DNA from: Microglena sp. YARC
Lineage: Eukaryota > Chlorophyta > Chlorophyceae > Chlamydomonadales > Chlamydomonadaceae
Direction: 5' to 3'
DNA length: 64,000 nucleotides
NCBI GenBank assembly: GCA_022414725.1
Contig: CM039462.1
Span: 19,371,868-19,435,867, forward strand
Shown: piece after piece, positions 19,714-31,547 of the stretch
Position numbering within the stretch: the first letter of the stretch is position 1
Layout of the letters: each line of letters starts with the position of its first letter
Position numbers and translations under genes: made by a program
Notes under the pieces: model-generated
What the model was told of the DNA's origin: nothing
The model's input: the letters and a program-made list of their open reading frames with translations, nothing else
Database searches by the model: none

Positions 19714-22700
19714 ACACACAAACACACACACCTTACCGGAGGGGATAACCAAGTTCCTCTTATTTTGACCGCAATGGGTTTACAAATTAAACTTGTTTAG
19801 TATGCATGCATGGTAGCTGTTGTGACTTGTTTTGGTCCTGTAGAAGTTCACTGTTCTTTTGGGGGGCTACACATAGCAGCTTCCACCCAGCTCCATTAGT
19901 CAGCCAGTGGGCCAATCCCAAAGCTTTCAGCTGCATTCGAATGACCTCTGTCAGCTTTCAGGCACACTAGCTAGCTTTAGAACCAAGGACAGGGAAAAGG
20001 AGCTTCCTAGAAGCTGCTACCCGTAGCCTAAAACATAAACAGTGGTAGAAGTTGATGCTGGAGCTAACTCTTAGGCAGACATATAGGTACAGATATAGAT
20101 GTAGATTTTGATGCATGCACGTTTTGATGCTTGACATTAATACTTCTTATTTGAGTTGCTGCCTGATTGTACTTACAGATAGAAACTAATTTGTACTTGT
20201 AGATAGAAACTAATTTGTACTTACAGATTGGAACTAATTTGTACTGATAGATAGAAAATAATTTGTACTTCTAGATAGGAACTAATTTGCACTTACAGAT
20301 AGGTACTAATTTGTACTCAATAGATAGGAACTAATTTGTACTTCTAGATAGGAACTAATTTGCACTTACAGATAGGAGCTAATTTGTACTAACTAGATAG
20401 GAACTAATTTGTACTTAAAGATAGGAACTAATTTGTACTTATAGATAGGAACTAGTTTGTACATATAGATAGGATCTAATTTGTGAGGATAGAGACGTAG
20501 ATACCCAGTTTCAGTCTTTAATGAACAGGTTTTAATTTTTTAATGCAATCATAACTCGCTATTTTAGTTGCTGCCCAATTCTACTGTTAGACAAGCGAAT
20601 TGGTTTAGATAGAGATGTAGATACCCAGTTTAAGTCTTAGATAAACTGGGTTGATCTGTTTGATGCGTGAAATTAAAACTTGCAGTTTTATTTGCTGCCC
20701 AATCTCACTCGTTGTTCCGACAGGTCAACACGGCCGAGCATAATGATTCAAATCAATAGACAAACTTATGCAAACTTATTCAAATTGATAGAAAATGTAT
20801 TCAACCGTATTCAAATTGATAGACAACTTATTCAAACTTACTCAAATTGATAGACAACTTATTCAAACTTACTCAAATTGATAGACAACTTATTCAAACT
20901 TACTCAAATTGATAGACAACTTATTCAAACTTACTCAAATTGATAGACAACTTATTCAAACTTACTCAAATTGATAGACAACTTTTTCAAGCTTACTCAA
21001 ATTGATAGACAACTTATTCAAACTTACTCAAATTGATAGACAACTTATTCAAACTTACTCAAATTGATAGACAACTTATTCAAACTTACTCAAATTGATA
21101 GACAACTTATTCAAACTTACTCAAATTGATAGACAACTTATTCAAACTTACTCAAATTGATAGACAACTTTTTCAAGCTTACTCAAATTGATAGACAACT
21201 TATTCAAACTTACTCAAATTGATAGACAACTTATTCAAACTTACTCAAATTGATAGACAACTTATTCAAACTTACTCAAATTGATAGACAACTTTTTCAA
21301 ACTTAGACAAACTTATTCAAATTGATAGACAACTTATTCAAATTGATAGACAACTTATTCAAACTTCAACAAAATTATTCAAAATTATTCAAATTGATGG
21401 ACTAACTTCACCTTTCTCGTTTTCTAACCCATTCTATAAATACATAAATATATCGCCTCATTGCGAGGCGTGAAGTAGCGGGGGCCAGCCCGTCACACTG
21501 GGGCCAACCACCAACAAACCCGATCTTTCCTATTCCCTAAGGAATTGATGACAGGTCTCAATGACTTATCATCTGGCTATCTAAGTGGATTGCTTTTACT
21601 TGCTCAAGTGACGACTCTCTTTCTCATCACCACCACCACCACCACCACTGTCCTCAGGAATTGATGGCGGAGTTCAGTGACTCATCTAGCTATCTAAGTA
21701 AAATGGTTTTACTGGTTCAATTGACAACTCTCTTTCTCATCATCACCTTCCGCATCACCACCACCACCACCACCGTTCTCAAGAATTGATAGCAGAGTTC
21801 AGTGACTCGTCTAGCTATCTAAGTAAACTGCTTTTTCTGGTTCAGTTGACGACTCTCTTTCTCATCATCACCTTTCGCACCACCATCACCACCACCACCA
21901 CCACCGTCCTTAAGAATTGATAACGGAGCTCAGTTACTCGTCTAGCTATCTAAGTAAACTGCTTTTTCTGGTTCAGTTGACGACTCTCTTTCTCATCATC
22001 ACCCTTCGCACCACCATCACTACCACCACCACCACCGTCCTTAAGAATTGATGACAGAGCTCAGTGACTCATCATCTGGCTATCTAAGTGGATTGCTTTT
22101 ACTAGCTCAAGTGACGACTCTCTTTCTCATCCTCGCCCTTCACGTCACCACCACCATCACCACCACCGTACTCAGGAATTGATGACAGAGCTCAGTGACT
22201 CATCAACTGGGTATCGAGGTGAAGTGCTTTTGCTGGCTCAAGTGACGACTCTCTTTCTCATCATCGCCCCTCCCATTCAGCTCCAAGTGAGTTTATCCTC
22301 AAGTTTGCTGGTTTGCCTGCACTGCATGTGCTTGTATTATACTGTACTGCACTGGACTACTGTACTGCACTGGACTACATATGTTTGTACTGTACTGCAC
22401 TGGGCTACATGTGTTTGTATTGTACTGCACTGTACTACATGTGTTTGTACTGTACTGCACTATACTACATGTGTTTGTACTGTAATGCACTGGACTACAT
22501 ATGTTTGTACTGTACTGCACTGGACTACATGTGTTTTTATTGTACTGCACTGGACTACATGTGTTTGTACTGTACTGCACTGGACTACATGTGTTTGTAC
22601 TGTACTGCACTGTACTACATGTGTTTGTACTGTACTGCACTGGGCTACATGTGTTTGTATTGTACTGCACTGGACTACATGTGTTTGTACTGTACTGCAC

Positions 22701-25700
22701 TATACTACATGTTTTTGTACTGTAATGCACTGGACTACATATGTTTTTACTGTACTGCACTGGACTACATGTGTTTGTATTGTAGTGCACTGGACTACAT
22801 GTGTTTGTACTGTACTGCACTGGACTACATGTGTTTGTACTGTACTGCACTGGACTACATGTGTTTGTACTGTACTGCACTGTACTACATGTGTTTGTAT
22901 TGTACTGCATTGCACTACATGTGTTTGTACTGTACTGCACTGGACTACATGTGTTTGTATTGTACTGCACTGTACCACATGTGTTCGTACTGTACTGCAC
23001 TGGACTACATGTGTTTGTATTGTACTGCACTGGACTACATGTGTTTGTATTGTACTGCACTGTACTACATGTGTTCGTATTGTACTGCACTGTACCACAT
23101 GTGTTCGTACTGTACTGCACTGCACTACATGTGTTTATACTGTACTGCACTGCATTGTTCCGCCTGCGCTACTCAAAACTGGGCCGGGCTCACTCTTGCT
23201 GACCTGTCATAAGGTCAATAGTATTATCTCATACTGAAATGAATTGCAGTAGTTTATCGGTATTTATCATTGGTAATGTGTAAATATGATTGATAGTTTG
23301 TGTAAGGGCAAGTCCCTTTAGCTTACTTGGCTACCCCTGGACTCAAACACATTTACGTAAAGCGAACGGCAATATGATATCATGTCATCAGATGATATCA
23401 TACGATATAATATGATGCTGGCAGTCTGACCAGGCTAAAATGACCATTTATATATAATATCATGCGATGCAATTTGTATGATATCATATGATATCGTACT
23501 CGCCTTTTGTCAACATCATGTGATATGCCGGTCCCTGCATACGTACATCATACACCATGGCCAACTACCTCCTGGACTGAAACAGACAGACGTACATCAC
23601 TGACCAAGGCCTCTCACCCTCCACACAACATCTTATATCAGGGACTCGTCAATTTGATGGGCATTCTGTTGCTTTCAGCTGGCGCTGTGTATATTCTGTA
23701 CTCGCTCATCTGCCTGGGCAGGAACATGAGTCCCATGCCCGCTCCAAGGAAGAGGCACAAGCTGATCACTTCAGGTATGAAATCATGACTATGAAAAATA
23801 TTTGCTAGCAGTTTACTTGTGTGCATGTGTGTGTGTGTGTTTGCATGTGTGTATGTACTGTACTCGCTCATCTGCCTAGAGAGGAACACGAGTCGCATGC
23901 CTGCTCCTTGGAAGAGGCACAAGCTGGTCACTTCAGGTAGGCAGTCACGGCACCGAGAATTCTTTGCTAGCGGCTCACGTGTATGTGCGGGTGTGTGCAG
24001 GGGGTGGGGTGGGGGTGGGGTGCGCCTGTGTATCTCCTGTACTCGCTCATCTGCCTAGGCAGGAACACGATTCCCATACCGTCTCCTTGGAAGAGGCACA
24101 AGCTGGTCACCTCTGGTATGAAATCAGGACAATGAAAATTCTTTGCTAGCAGTTTACTTGCGTGTATAAGCAGGTGTGTGTGTGTGTGTTTGCGTGTGTG
24201 TATCTACTGTACTCGCTCTTCGGCCTAGAGAGGAACATGAGTCGCATGCCGTCGCCTAAGAAGGGTTACCAGCTGGTCGCTTTAGGTAAACATGAAAAAT
24301 GTTTCGCCTTGCAACGGGGCGTGAAGTTAAGGGAACCTTACCGCTCGATTGCTCTGGGAAAGGCTATCATGGTCACTTCAAGTACGCAATCATTTGTGTG
24401 TGTGTTTGGTTTGTGTGTGTATGTAAGTGTGTGTGTGTTTGGCTTGTGTGTGTACATATGTGGGTGTATGTGTGTGTGTGTGTTTGTCTGGCTTGTATGT
24501 GTATGTATGTATGTGTGCGTGTGTGTTACTTGAGATCACGACTGAAGGTGCCTGCACTTGGCTATGAGTTACACGGGCCATAATAAATGTATGCATTGTA
24601 CACCTTCCGGTGTTACGAGGTGTGAGTTTAAGGGGGGCCCGTTTGCTTGAACTGGGGCCAACCTCCTACACAGGCCTTAAATGATTCTTATAACCTTGGA
24701 GGGTTTGAGTTTGTATGACATTTTGGTGGTCCAGCTTGCAGACAGCTTCCTTGATTGCGAATTTAGGGCTAGCAATGCACTTGTGTGTGAGTGCGTGTGT
24801 GGGTGTGAGTGTGTGTGTGTTTAGCAGAATTTAGTATTTGTGTGTGTTTAGCAGAATTTAGCAGTGTAGGTGTCGAGCGGAGATGAAGACAAGCCCTTGT
24901 ACATGCATTGAATGGATCATGATGTGCAGCGCTATGCATCATTATTCGTTCAGGTTTGAACTGTTGTCCTCGAAGGCGTGTCTGGTATTGTCCGCCACCC
25001 TGTGCATTGAATGGATCATGCTGTACAGTGCTGTGCATCATTTTTCATTCAGCTTTGAACTGTTGTCCTCAAAGGCATGTCTGTTATTGTCCGCCACCCC
25101 GTGTAAGGTATTGTCCGCCACCCCGTGCGTCAGGGATTATTTTCAAACCTGAAAGCGGGTTATTTCTAGCTTAGTGTCTGCCACTGTGTACATTGAATTG
25201 ATTATGCTGTGAATCATTAATCTTTGAACCCTTGTCTCCACAGACATTTTTAATATGTATTTTATCCGCCATTTTTTCCGCCACCCCATGTATCAGCTTG
25301 GTCATGGTGTGCGTCATTACTCTTGTATCTGTTATCTTTGCAGGCAGGCATCCTATTGTCTGCCACCTTGTGGATTGAATTCATCATGCTGATTATTGAA
25401 CTGTTGTCCTCACAGGCATTTATGGCATTGTCCGCCAACTCATGTATGGTGAGCTCCTCTTCACAGCCACCCCATGGATAGAATTCATCATGCTGATCCT
25501 TGATCATTGAATTGATGTCCTCACAGGCATGTATGGCATTGTCCGCCACCCCATGTATCGAATTGATCCTGCATTCATGCTGTGCATCATGAATCTTTGA
25601 ACTGTTATCTTCGCAGGCATGCATCTTCTTGTGTGCCACCCCCTTCAATGAATTAATCATGCTGTGTGTCATGTATCTTTGAACTGTTATCTTCGTAGGC

Positions 25701-27765
25701 ATGCTCCTTATTGTGTGCCACCCTGTGCATTGAATTCATCATGGTGTGCATCATTATTCTTTGAATCGTTGCCTCCACAGACTTTGTTTCAATACAGATG
25801 GTATTGTCTGCCACCCCATGTATCGAATTGGTCATGCTGTGTGTCATCAATCTTTGAACTGTTATCTTCGCAGGCATGCATCTTATTGTCTGCCACCCCA
25901 TGGATTGGATTTATCATGCTGATCCTTGAAATGTTGAGTTGTTATCCTCACAGGCATGTGCGGCATTGTCCGCCACCCCATGTATGGTGGGCTCCTCTTC
26001 ACAGCCACCCCATGGATTGAATTCATCACGCTGATCCATGATCATTGAATTGTTGTCCTCCCAGGCATGTATGGCATTGTCTGCCACCCCATGGGTTGAA
26101 TTCATCATGCTGTGCATTATACATCTTTGAACTGTTATCTTCGCAGGCATGCACCTTATTGTCCGCCACCCCATGGATTGAATACATCCTACTGATCCTT
26201 GAAATATTGAGTTGTTATCCTCACAGGCATGTACGGCATTGTCCGCCACCCCATGTATGGTGGGCTCCTCTTCACAGCCACCCCATGGATTGAATTCATC
26301 ACGCTGATCCATGATCATTGAATTGTTGTCCTCCCAGGCATGTATGGCATTGTCTGCCACCCCATGGATTGAATTCATCATGCTGTGCATTATACATCTT
26401 TGAACTGTTATCTTCGCAGGCATGCACCTTATTGTCCGCCACCCCATGGATTGAATACATCCTGCTGATCCTTGAAATATTGAGTTGTTATCCTCACAGG
26501 CATGTACGGCATTGTCCGCCACCCCATGTATGGTGGGCTCCTCTTTACAGCCACCCCATGGATTGAATTCATCACGCTGATCCATGATCATTGATTTTTT
26601 GAACTGTTGTCCTCGCAGGCATGTGCGGCATTGTCTGCCACCCCATAGATTGAATTCATCGTGCTGATCCTTTAACTGCTTTCCTCACAGGCATGAATGG
26701 CATTGTCCGTTACCCCATGGATTGAATTCATCATGCTGATCATTAAACTGTTGAATTGTTGTCCTCACAGGCATGTATGGCATTGTCCGCCACCCCATGT
26801 ATGGTGGGGTCCTCTTCACAGCCCTGGGTTGGGCTGCTGTGACCATGAGTGAGACACGGCTGGCATTGTCGTTGATCCTCTGGTTTGTGTTAGAAATGAA
26901 GGTGAGTAATATCCTTCTTTGGTGTTATCACGATGTCACGTCATCTTCGTCCTCATCCTCTTCATCTTTGTCTTTGTCAACCTAGTCATCGCCATCATCA
27001 CTGTCGTTGTCACGCTGTCACGTCATCTTTGTCCTTATCCTCTTCATCTTTGTCTTTGTCAACCTAGCCATCGCCATCATCACTGTCGTTGTCATGCTGT
27101 CACGTCATCTCTGTCCTCATCCTCTTCGTCTTTGTCTTTGTCAACCTAGTCATCACCATCATCACTGTCGTTGTCACGCTGTCACGTCATCTTTGTCTTT
27201 ATCCTCTTCATCTTTGTCTTTGTCAACCTAGTCATCGCCATCATCACTGTCGTTGTCACGCTGTCACGTCATCTTTGTCCTTATCCTCTTTATCTTTGTC
27301 TTCGTCAACCCAGTCATAGCCATCATCACTGTCGTTATCACGTTGTCACGTCATCTTTGTCCTTATCCTCTTCATCTTCGTCTTTGTCAACCTAGTCATT
27401 GCTGCATCACTGCCGGTGTCAACACAATCATCACCGTCACGTGCAGCAGTAGCCCCCTATATTGTGTGCTCCCCTAGCTAACTCATGCTGTCTTGTATCA
27501 TTCCTCTTGATCACCCTTCAAATACAGACATGCAGTTGAGTTTGATGTGGCAAGTCTAATTCGATGGTGGTGGTAATAGACTTCTGGTGATGGTGATCAT
27601 ATAAAGTGGTTTTGATCTGTCAGATACAAAACATATAAAACCAACAAGTTCTGCTCTTCCCCATGCTGACAGATTAAATATGAGGAGGACGCGTTGTCGG
27701 CTCGATATGCGGAGTACGCCGACTACAAGATGCAGGTCAAGAAGTTTATCCCTTTGGTGTATTGA
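19253..27765 (+). CDS. Integral-membrane phospholipid/isoprenylcysteine-type methyltransferase (PEMT/ICMT-like)
   Basis: Exons 19253-19418 (less sure), 22176-22286, 23642-23774, 26771-26901 and 27673-27765 join in phase, giving at least 210 residues. The N-terminal part is Ser/Pro-rich. It is followed by hydrophobic segments VLLLAQVTTLFLIIAPPI and LMGILLLSAGAVYILYSLIC, the motif MYGIVRHPMYGGVLF, another membrane segment LALSLILWFVLEM, and a C-terminus KYEEDALSARYAEYADYKM...VKKFIPLVY. The RHPMY motif followed by E-x-x-Y-x-x-Y and a short basic tail is characteristic of the membrane methyltransferase family with PEMT and ICMT, which binds S-adenosylmethionine at the membrane face. The substrate cannot be told. 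First exon(s) and the start codon were not located. Introns are full of exon-edge copies. Confidence 0.8.
19470..19850. repeat. Two direct copies of about 180 bp with C-run/CA cores
   Basis: Each copy reads ACCCTAAGTACT...CAACTTGGACC, a C run of about 20, a CA repeat, then CCTTACCGGAGG...GGTTTACAAATTA. The second ends at the family-D insertion. Confidence 0.85.
19840..20053. mobile_element. hAT-like MITE family D, 8-9-bp target duplication
   Basis: Element 19849-20044 starts CACTGTTCTTTTGG with GGCTACACATAGCAGCTTC inside, and ends GAAGCTGCTACCCGTAGCC then AAACAGTG. Flanks are GTAGAAGTT at 19840-19848 and 20045-20053. The 9th base may be chance, since other family copies show 8 bp. Confidence 0.85.
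20160..21410. repeat. 22-24-bp array and 31-bp array
   Basis: 20160-20490: about 12 units of GATAGGAACTAATTTGTACT. 20740-21410: about 18 units of the 31-bp ATTGATAGACAACTTATTCA, AACTTACTCAA, highly homogeneous. Both lie within a methyltransferase intron. Confidence 0.95.
21538..22175 (+). repeat. Five upstream copies of methyltransferase exon 22176-22286
   Basis: Copies start near 21538, 21657, 21779, 21912 and 22046 with the GGAATTGATG...CAGAG.TCAGTGACTC and GACTCTCTTTCTCATCATC blocks, joined by CACCAC spacers that end in a TCAG- or TAAG-like acceptor. The period is about 120-135 bp. Stops and indels break most of them. Confidence 0.9.
22176..22286 (+). CDS. Methyltransferase exon with first membrane segment
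   Basis: Acceptor TACTCAG, 37 codons in phase 0, donor GTGAGT. Reads ELMTELSDSSTGYRGEVLLL then AQVTTLFLIIAPPIQLQ. It is the last of six similar units, and the only one continuing into a coding end with a consensus donor. Confidence 0.75.
22320..23160. repeat. 30-bp minisatellite, about 28 copies
   Basis: Unit TACTGCACTGGACTACATGT plus GTTTGTACTG. The 30-bp period keeps all three frames open, so ORFs of 283-352 codons appear on both strands; these are not genes. Confidence 0.95.
23352..23545. mobile_element. hAT-like MITE family B
   Basis: Element about 23360-23537, from AAGCGAACGGCAATATGAT to GATATGCCGGTCCCTG, with ATCATATGAT palindromes and the TGACCAGGCTAAAATGACC block. Flanks TTTACGTA and CATACGTA agree at 6 of 8. 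Confidence 0.75.
23642..23774 (+). CDS. Methyltransferase exon with second membrane segment
   Basis: Acceptor ATATCAG, donor GTATGA after 23774 (phase 1). Encodes GLVNLMGILLLSAGAVYILY then SLICLGRNMSPMPAPRKRHK. Three decayed downstream copies of its end and donor lie at about 23855-23940, 24035-24120 and 24200-24290. Confidence 0.85.
24960..26770 (+). repeat. Array of decoy copies of methyltransferase exon 26771-26901 start
   Basis: At least 15 copies of CACAGGCATGTATGGCATTG, TCCGCCACCCCATG (or close variants), each with an upstream TCCTCACAG or TCTTCGCAG acceptor, are spaced 60-150 bp apart. A block of about 273 bp is itself duplicated (25960-26232 and 26233-26505). Only the last copy reads on into RHPMYGGVLFTALGW. 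Confidence 0.92.
26771..26901 (+). CDS. Methyltransferase exon with RHPMY motif
   Basis: Acceptor CCTCACAG; two bases complete the split glycine codon; donor GTGAGT. Reads MYGIVRHPMYGGVLFTALGW then the membrane segment LALSLILWFVLEMK. Confidence 0.92.
26925..27430. repeat. 82-bp minisatellite, about 6 copies
   Basis: Unit TGTCACGTCATCTTTGTCCT with CTTCATCTTTGTCTTTGTCA and CCATCATCACTGTCGTTG, inside the last methyltransferase intron. Open frames are artefacts. Confidence 0.93.
27673..27765 (+). CDS. Methyltransferase last exon
   Basis: Acceptor GCTGACAG, 30 codons plus TGA. Reads IKYEEDALSARYAEYADYKM then QVKKFIPLVY, the typical tail of the family. Confidence 0.92.
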   Translation: MKYEEDALSARYAEYADYKMQVKKFIPLVY

Positions 27766-29857
27766 GCCAACCGGGCTGTAGTGCCACACAGCCACAGCTA
27801 GAGCTAGAGCCACACAGCTAGCGCCATGCAGCAATAAATAGCTATAGCCACAGCAATAGCTATAGCCACATAGCAATAAATCTCCCTACAGCTCTACGTG
27901 ACAGATATCATGGTTCCTAATTATACGCCCAGACACTAAGGGGACGACCATAATCTGATCAAGGTGGGTTTGACGAGGTGATCCGGCCAATGTAAGGAGT
28001 GTGGCTAAGAAAGTACCCCCCCACGCGGCCGCCTGCCTTCCCGTCTCCCAGCTCACTCCCCAGACCTTGCTTCGGTACCGTGTCTGGATTCAGAACTGTG
28101 ATCAAAAGCGCTATGCTAAATTGTCTATAAATATTTTTTCCTAAGTGCGCCTACTCTTTTGTAAGATAGCAACGCCATAAGAGCTGAATTTTCGGAGTTG
28201 CTCGCAAGTGTCGTGAGTCCCGTCCCCTGGGGTGAAATTCCTCTCGCAACTTTAACAACTAGTTCATGGACTCAGGTCATTTATCGTATGCTGGACGATT
28301 CCTGGGGACCAGCTTGTTGAATATTTACGTTCACACGCTTGAACTTGAACTGGGTTACATAGCTTTAGCCAGCAATTTGGCTGCTCGCCGTCTTACTTGG
28401 CAGTCCATATTGTCAATCTGGGAATGTACGGTACATCATGCGACTTATGTTTTCGATTGGGCATTGGGGTGTTTCAAGCCTTAGCAGTTTGCACCCCTTC
28501 ATTTCTTGATCACCAATCTGATGGCAATAATTCAAACAGCCTTAGCTGAGGCCATGTAATCAAGTCCAACTTCCTTATCTAGAGTTTCAGCGTTTGAACT
28601 TGAACTTGGTTACTGGTACATAGATTCAGCCAGAAAATCTGCTGTCTCAAGCAGAATCTTCTTTGCCAGGAAAGGGGGTTTAAGCGTTTGACCCGTTAAC
28701 TGTGCCATTGTGCTAAAATGTTGATGATACTGCCGAAGACGGCGAGCAGCCTTAAAGGCTGGAGCCATTTAACCAAGTTACCAAGTAAAACAGGAACTGC
28801 ACCCGGATACACAGCAACTTTCGGATACCGGGTTTCCAACAAGTCTAGAACAGATGCTCCTGGGGTCAGAATTTTTTGACCATCGAACCCAGGAGCATCT
28901 GTTGACCCAACGCGTGATTTTTTTTTATTGAATTCGGACTCTGATGCTGCATGTTTAAAGGCTTCTCGAGGGATGCAGCCAATGTGAAACCCCAGACGCC
29001 CCCCTATGCGCAGCCAGCTGGCTTACTGGCTTAACCAGACTGAATCAAGGAGGGCCTGCCTCAAGGATTCGGAGACAGTCGAAATGCACGATTTCAGGAC
29101 CCCAATATTTTGAGACTTCCCCTAATCGATCTCCACGTTTTCCCTATTGCTCACAATTGCATCCTTCGGTAGACCTTCCCTCCTCACGCAATCTCACTTG
29201 AATCACTGCTTAGGGTTTTAGGGTTCTTTTAGGGTTCTTTGAGGGGGCTAAAGCGAAAACCATAAGCAGAACTAAGGGCTTCCGGAGTCTGGAAGCCCTT
29301 AGTTCCCCCCGTTTCTCTATCCGTTCTCCGTCTCTCCGCCTCTCCGTCTCTCCATCCGCCGTCTGTCCGTGCCTCCGTGCCTCCGTCCAGGCGTTTGAAC
29401 TTTCCCGGGCACCTCCGCACCCAAACATTTGGCTCAAGTTTGTAGTGCGCATGACTAGAGTTATCAGCATCGCAGCGGTCAAGATCCTTCGCAAAAGTTG
29501 TTCAATGTTTTGTAGCTTTATTCGGCTACGAGTAGCTACTTTCTCCACTACTTTGGAAACTCCCTGCCGGTGACTGCTAAAGCGTTTCCCGTGTCGCTTG
29601 CGACACGCTCTTAGGACTGGACGATGCGCTGAATCGCATTGTTTCAAGGAAACCTCGTAAGATCATACACTTAATCAATAAACTTGAATTTTAACCTGAC
29701 GATATCAGAATCTTGGCCTTGCTCGACTCTTACACCTCACTTCAGTCTCGCTTGACGTCGATTTGATCTACTATGCACCAACGCCTGTTGATCGCGCACA
29801 TCAGCGAAGGAGGTTTCTCGACACTGCTTTTGTCTGTGGGAAGTCGACGCATGCCAA
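27766..29857. other. Intergenic region with two perfect hairpins
   Basis: AGCTAGAGCCACA repeats follow the stop. There are perfect inverted repeats of 16 bp (AACAGATGCTCCTGGG at 28849-28864 with 28888-28903) and 14 bp (29270-29283 with 29291-29304), and TTAGGGTTCTTTTAGGG telomere-like motifs near 29213. 29560-29640 resembles the hairpin end of family G. No gene recognised. Confidence 0.6.
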
Positions 29858-31072
29858 ATGCAGGATAGCCTTGACAGACAACTTCTTGATTCGTCTCGAA
29901 ATGGAGATGTTAACGAGGTGGGTTCTCTACTGGAGCGAGGAGCCAACGTGGATTACAAAGATTTCTGCACCCCTCTGCATACTGCTGCACATAATGGGCA
30001 CTTGGAGTGCATCAAGGCTCTCCTTGATAGCGGAGCTCATGTGAACATACAGGATGATGATGGCAGCACCCCTATGCATAAGGCGGCATGCAATGGACAT
30101 GTGGAGTGCATTAAGGCTCTTTCTGATGGCGGGGCTGAGGTGAACATACAAGAGGAGGATGGCAGCACCCCTTTGCATAAGGCTGCATGCAATGGGCACT
30201 TGGAGGGCATCAAGGCTCTCCTTGACAGTGGTGCTGAGGTGAACACACAGGACTATGATGGCAGCACCCCTTTGTACGAGGCTGCACGGCAAGGACATTT
30301 GGAGTGCGTCAAGGCTCTTCTTGGCAGCGGTGCTGAGGTGAAAACACAAGATATTAGTGGCAGAACCCCGTTGCATAAGGCTGCCTGGTATGGACACGTG
30401 GAGTGCATCAAGGCTCTCCTTGATAGCAGTGCTGAGGTAAACACGCAAGGTAATAGTGGCAGCACCCCTTTGAATGATGCTGCATTGAATGGACACGTGG
30501 AGTGTATCAAGGCTCTCCTTGACAGTGGCGCTGAGGTGAGCACACCGTATAATGATGGCAGCAACCCTTTGCATTATGCTGCATACAATGGGCATGCAGA
30601 ATGTATCAAGGTTCTCCTTGAATGCGGCGCTGAGGTGAACATACAGGATGATGACGGCAGCACCCCTTTGCACAAGGCTGCACGGCAAGGACACGTGGAG
30701 TGCATCAAGGCTCTCCTTGACCACGGCGCTGAAGTAAACATAGTGGGTAATGATGGCAGCACCCCTTTGCATAAGGCTGCATGCAATGGACACGTGGAGT
30801 GCATCAAGGCTCTTTTTTATGGTGGGGCTGAGGTGAACACACAGGAGGAGGATGGCAGCACCCCTTTGCATAAGGCTGCATGCAATGGGCACTTAGAGAG
30901 CATCAAGGCTCTCCTTGACTGCGGTGCTGATGTGAACACACAGGACTATGATGGCAGCACCCCTTTGTATGAAGCTGCACGGCAAGGACACGTGGAGTGC
31001 GTCAAGGCTCTCCTTGGCAACGGTGCCGAGGTGAAAACACTATCTATTATTGGCAGCACTTTTTTTGCATAA
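29858..31072 (+). CDS. Ankyrin-repeat protein, intronless
   Basis: 404 codons from ATG in one exon. After a short head (MQDSLDRQLLDSSRNGDVNE) there are about 11-12 ankyrin repeats of 33 residues with the pattern DGSTPLHKAACNGHVECIKA then LLDSGAEVN. Ankyrin repeats bind other proteins; no catalytic domain is present. Repeats are very alike at DNA level (99-bp period), indicating recent expansion by unequal exchange. The frame ends at TAA shortly after a T-rich stretch (31060-31066) that adds one base relative to the repeat consensus, so the 404-residue product is probably a truncated version of a longer protein. The lack of introns sets it apart from its neighbours. Confidence 0.85.
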   Translation: MQDSLDRQLLDSSRNGDVNEVGSLLERGANVDYKDFCTPLHTAAHNGHLECIKALLDSGAHVNIQDDDGSTPMHKAACNGHVECIKALSDGGAEVNIQEEDGSTPLHKAACNGHLEGIKALLDSGAEVNTQDYDGSTPLYEAARQGHLECVKALLGSGAEVKTQDISGRTPLHKAAWYGHVECIKALLDSSAEVNTQGNSGSTPLNDAALNGHVECIKALLDSGAEVSTPYNDGSNPLHYAAYNGHAECIKVLLECGAEVNIQDDDGSTPLHKAARQGHVECIKALLDHGAEVNIVGNDGSTPLHKAACNGHVECIKALFYGGAEVNTQEEDGSTPLHKAACNGHLESIKALLDCGADVNTQDYDGSTPLYEAARQGHVECVKALLGNGAEVKTLSIIGSTFFA

Positions 31073-31547
31073 GGCTGCATGCTACAGGCAGGTGGAGTGC
31101 ATCAAGGCTCTCTTTGACAGGGGCGCTGAAGCGGACAGGCAGGGTAATGATGGCAGCTCCTCTTTGCACAAGGCTGCACAGCAAGGACATGTGTAGAGCA
31201 TCAAGGCTCTTCTTGACAGTAGCGCTGAGGTGAACACACAAGATATTAGTGGCAGCAGTCCTTTGCACAAGGCTGCATGCTGTGGACAGGTGGAGTGCAT
31301 CAAGGCTCTTCTTGACAGTGGGGCTGAGGTTAACACACTGGGTAATGATAGCAGCACCCCTTTGCATAAGGCTGCATACAATGGACACGTGGAGTGCATC
31401 GTGGCTCTTCTTGACAATGGCGCTGAGTCAGCTTACCAGAGGATAGCTGCTGGGTACTATGAGCCAGGGCCTAGAAGGCCCAGGCATATTGAGCTCCTGG
31501 ATGTGGACCCAGTCAGTGCTCCATTGATGTTCCTAGTCTTAAAATGA
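31073..31547 (+). pseudogene. Frameshifted 3' part of the ankyrin gene
   Basis: Ankyrin-repeat coding continues in another frame after the +1 event near 31060. One further repeat has GTGTAGAGC in place of GTGGAGTGC at about 31190, an in-frame TAG. From 31230 the reading frame is open again to 31547 with three repeats and a distinct C-terminal tail (AAGYYEPGPRRPRHIELLDV). Either a decayed gene end or two sequence errors. Confidence 0.7.

Noticed and set aside
20740..21410. CRISPR-like regular repeat array
   Set aside because: Units abut without unique spacers, so it is a plain 31-bp satellite; the genome is eukaryotic.
22179..23237. Long ORFs (283-352 codons) on both strands
   Set aside because: They come from a 30-bp minisatellite whose period is a multiple of three; the peptides are pure 10-residue repeats, and the region is intronic by the exon phases.
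29927..30892. 321-codon ORF opposite the ankyrin gene
   Set aside because: Antisense shadow of the 99-bp ankyrin repeat; the sense strand has the clear ankyrin pattern.
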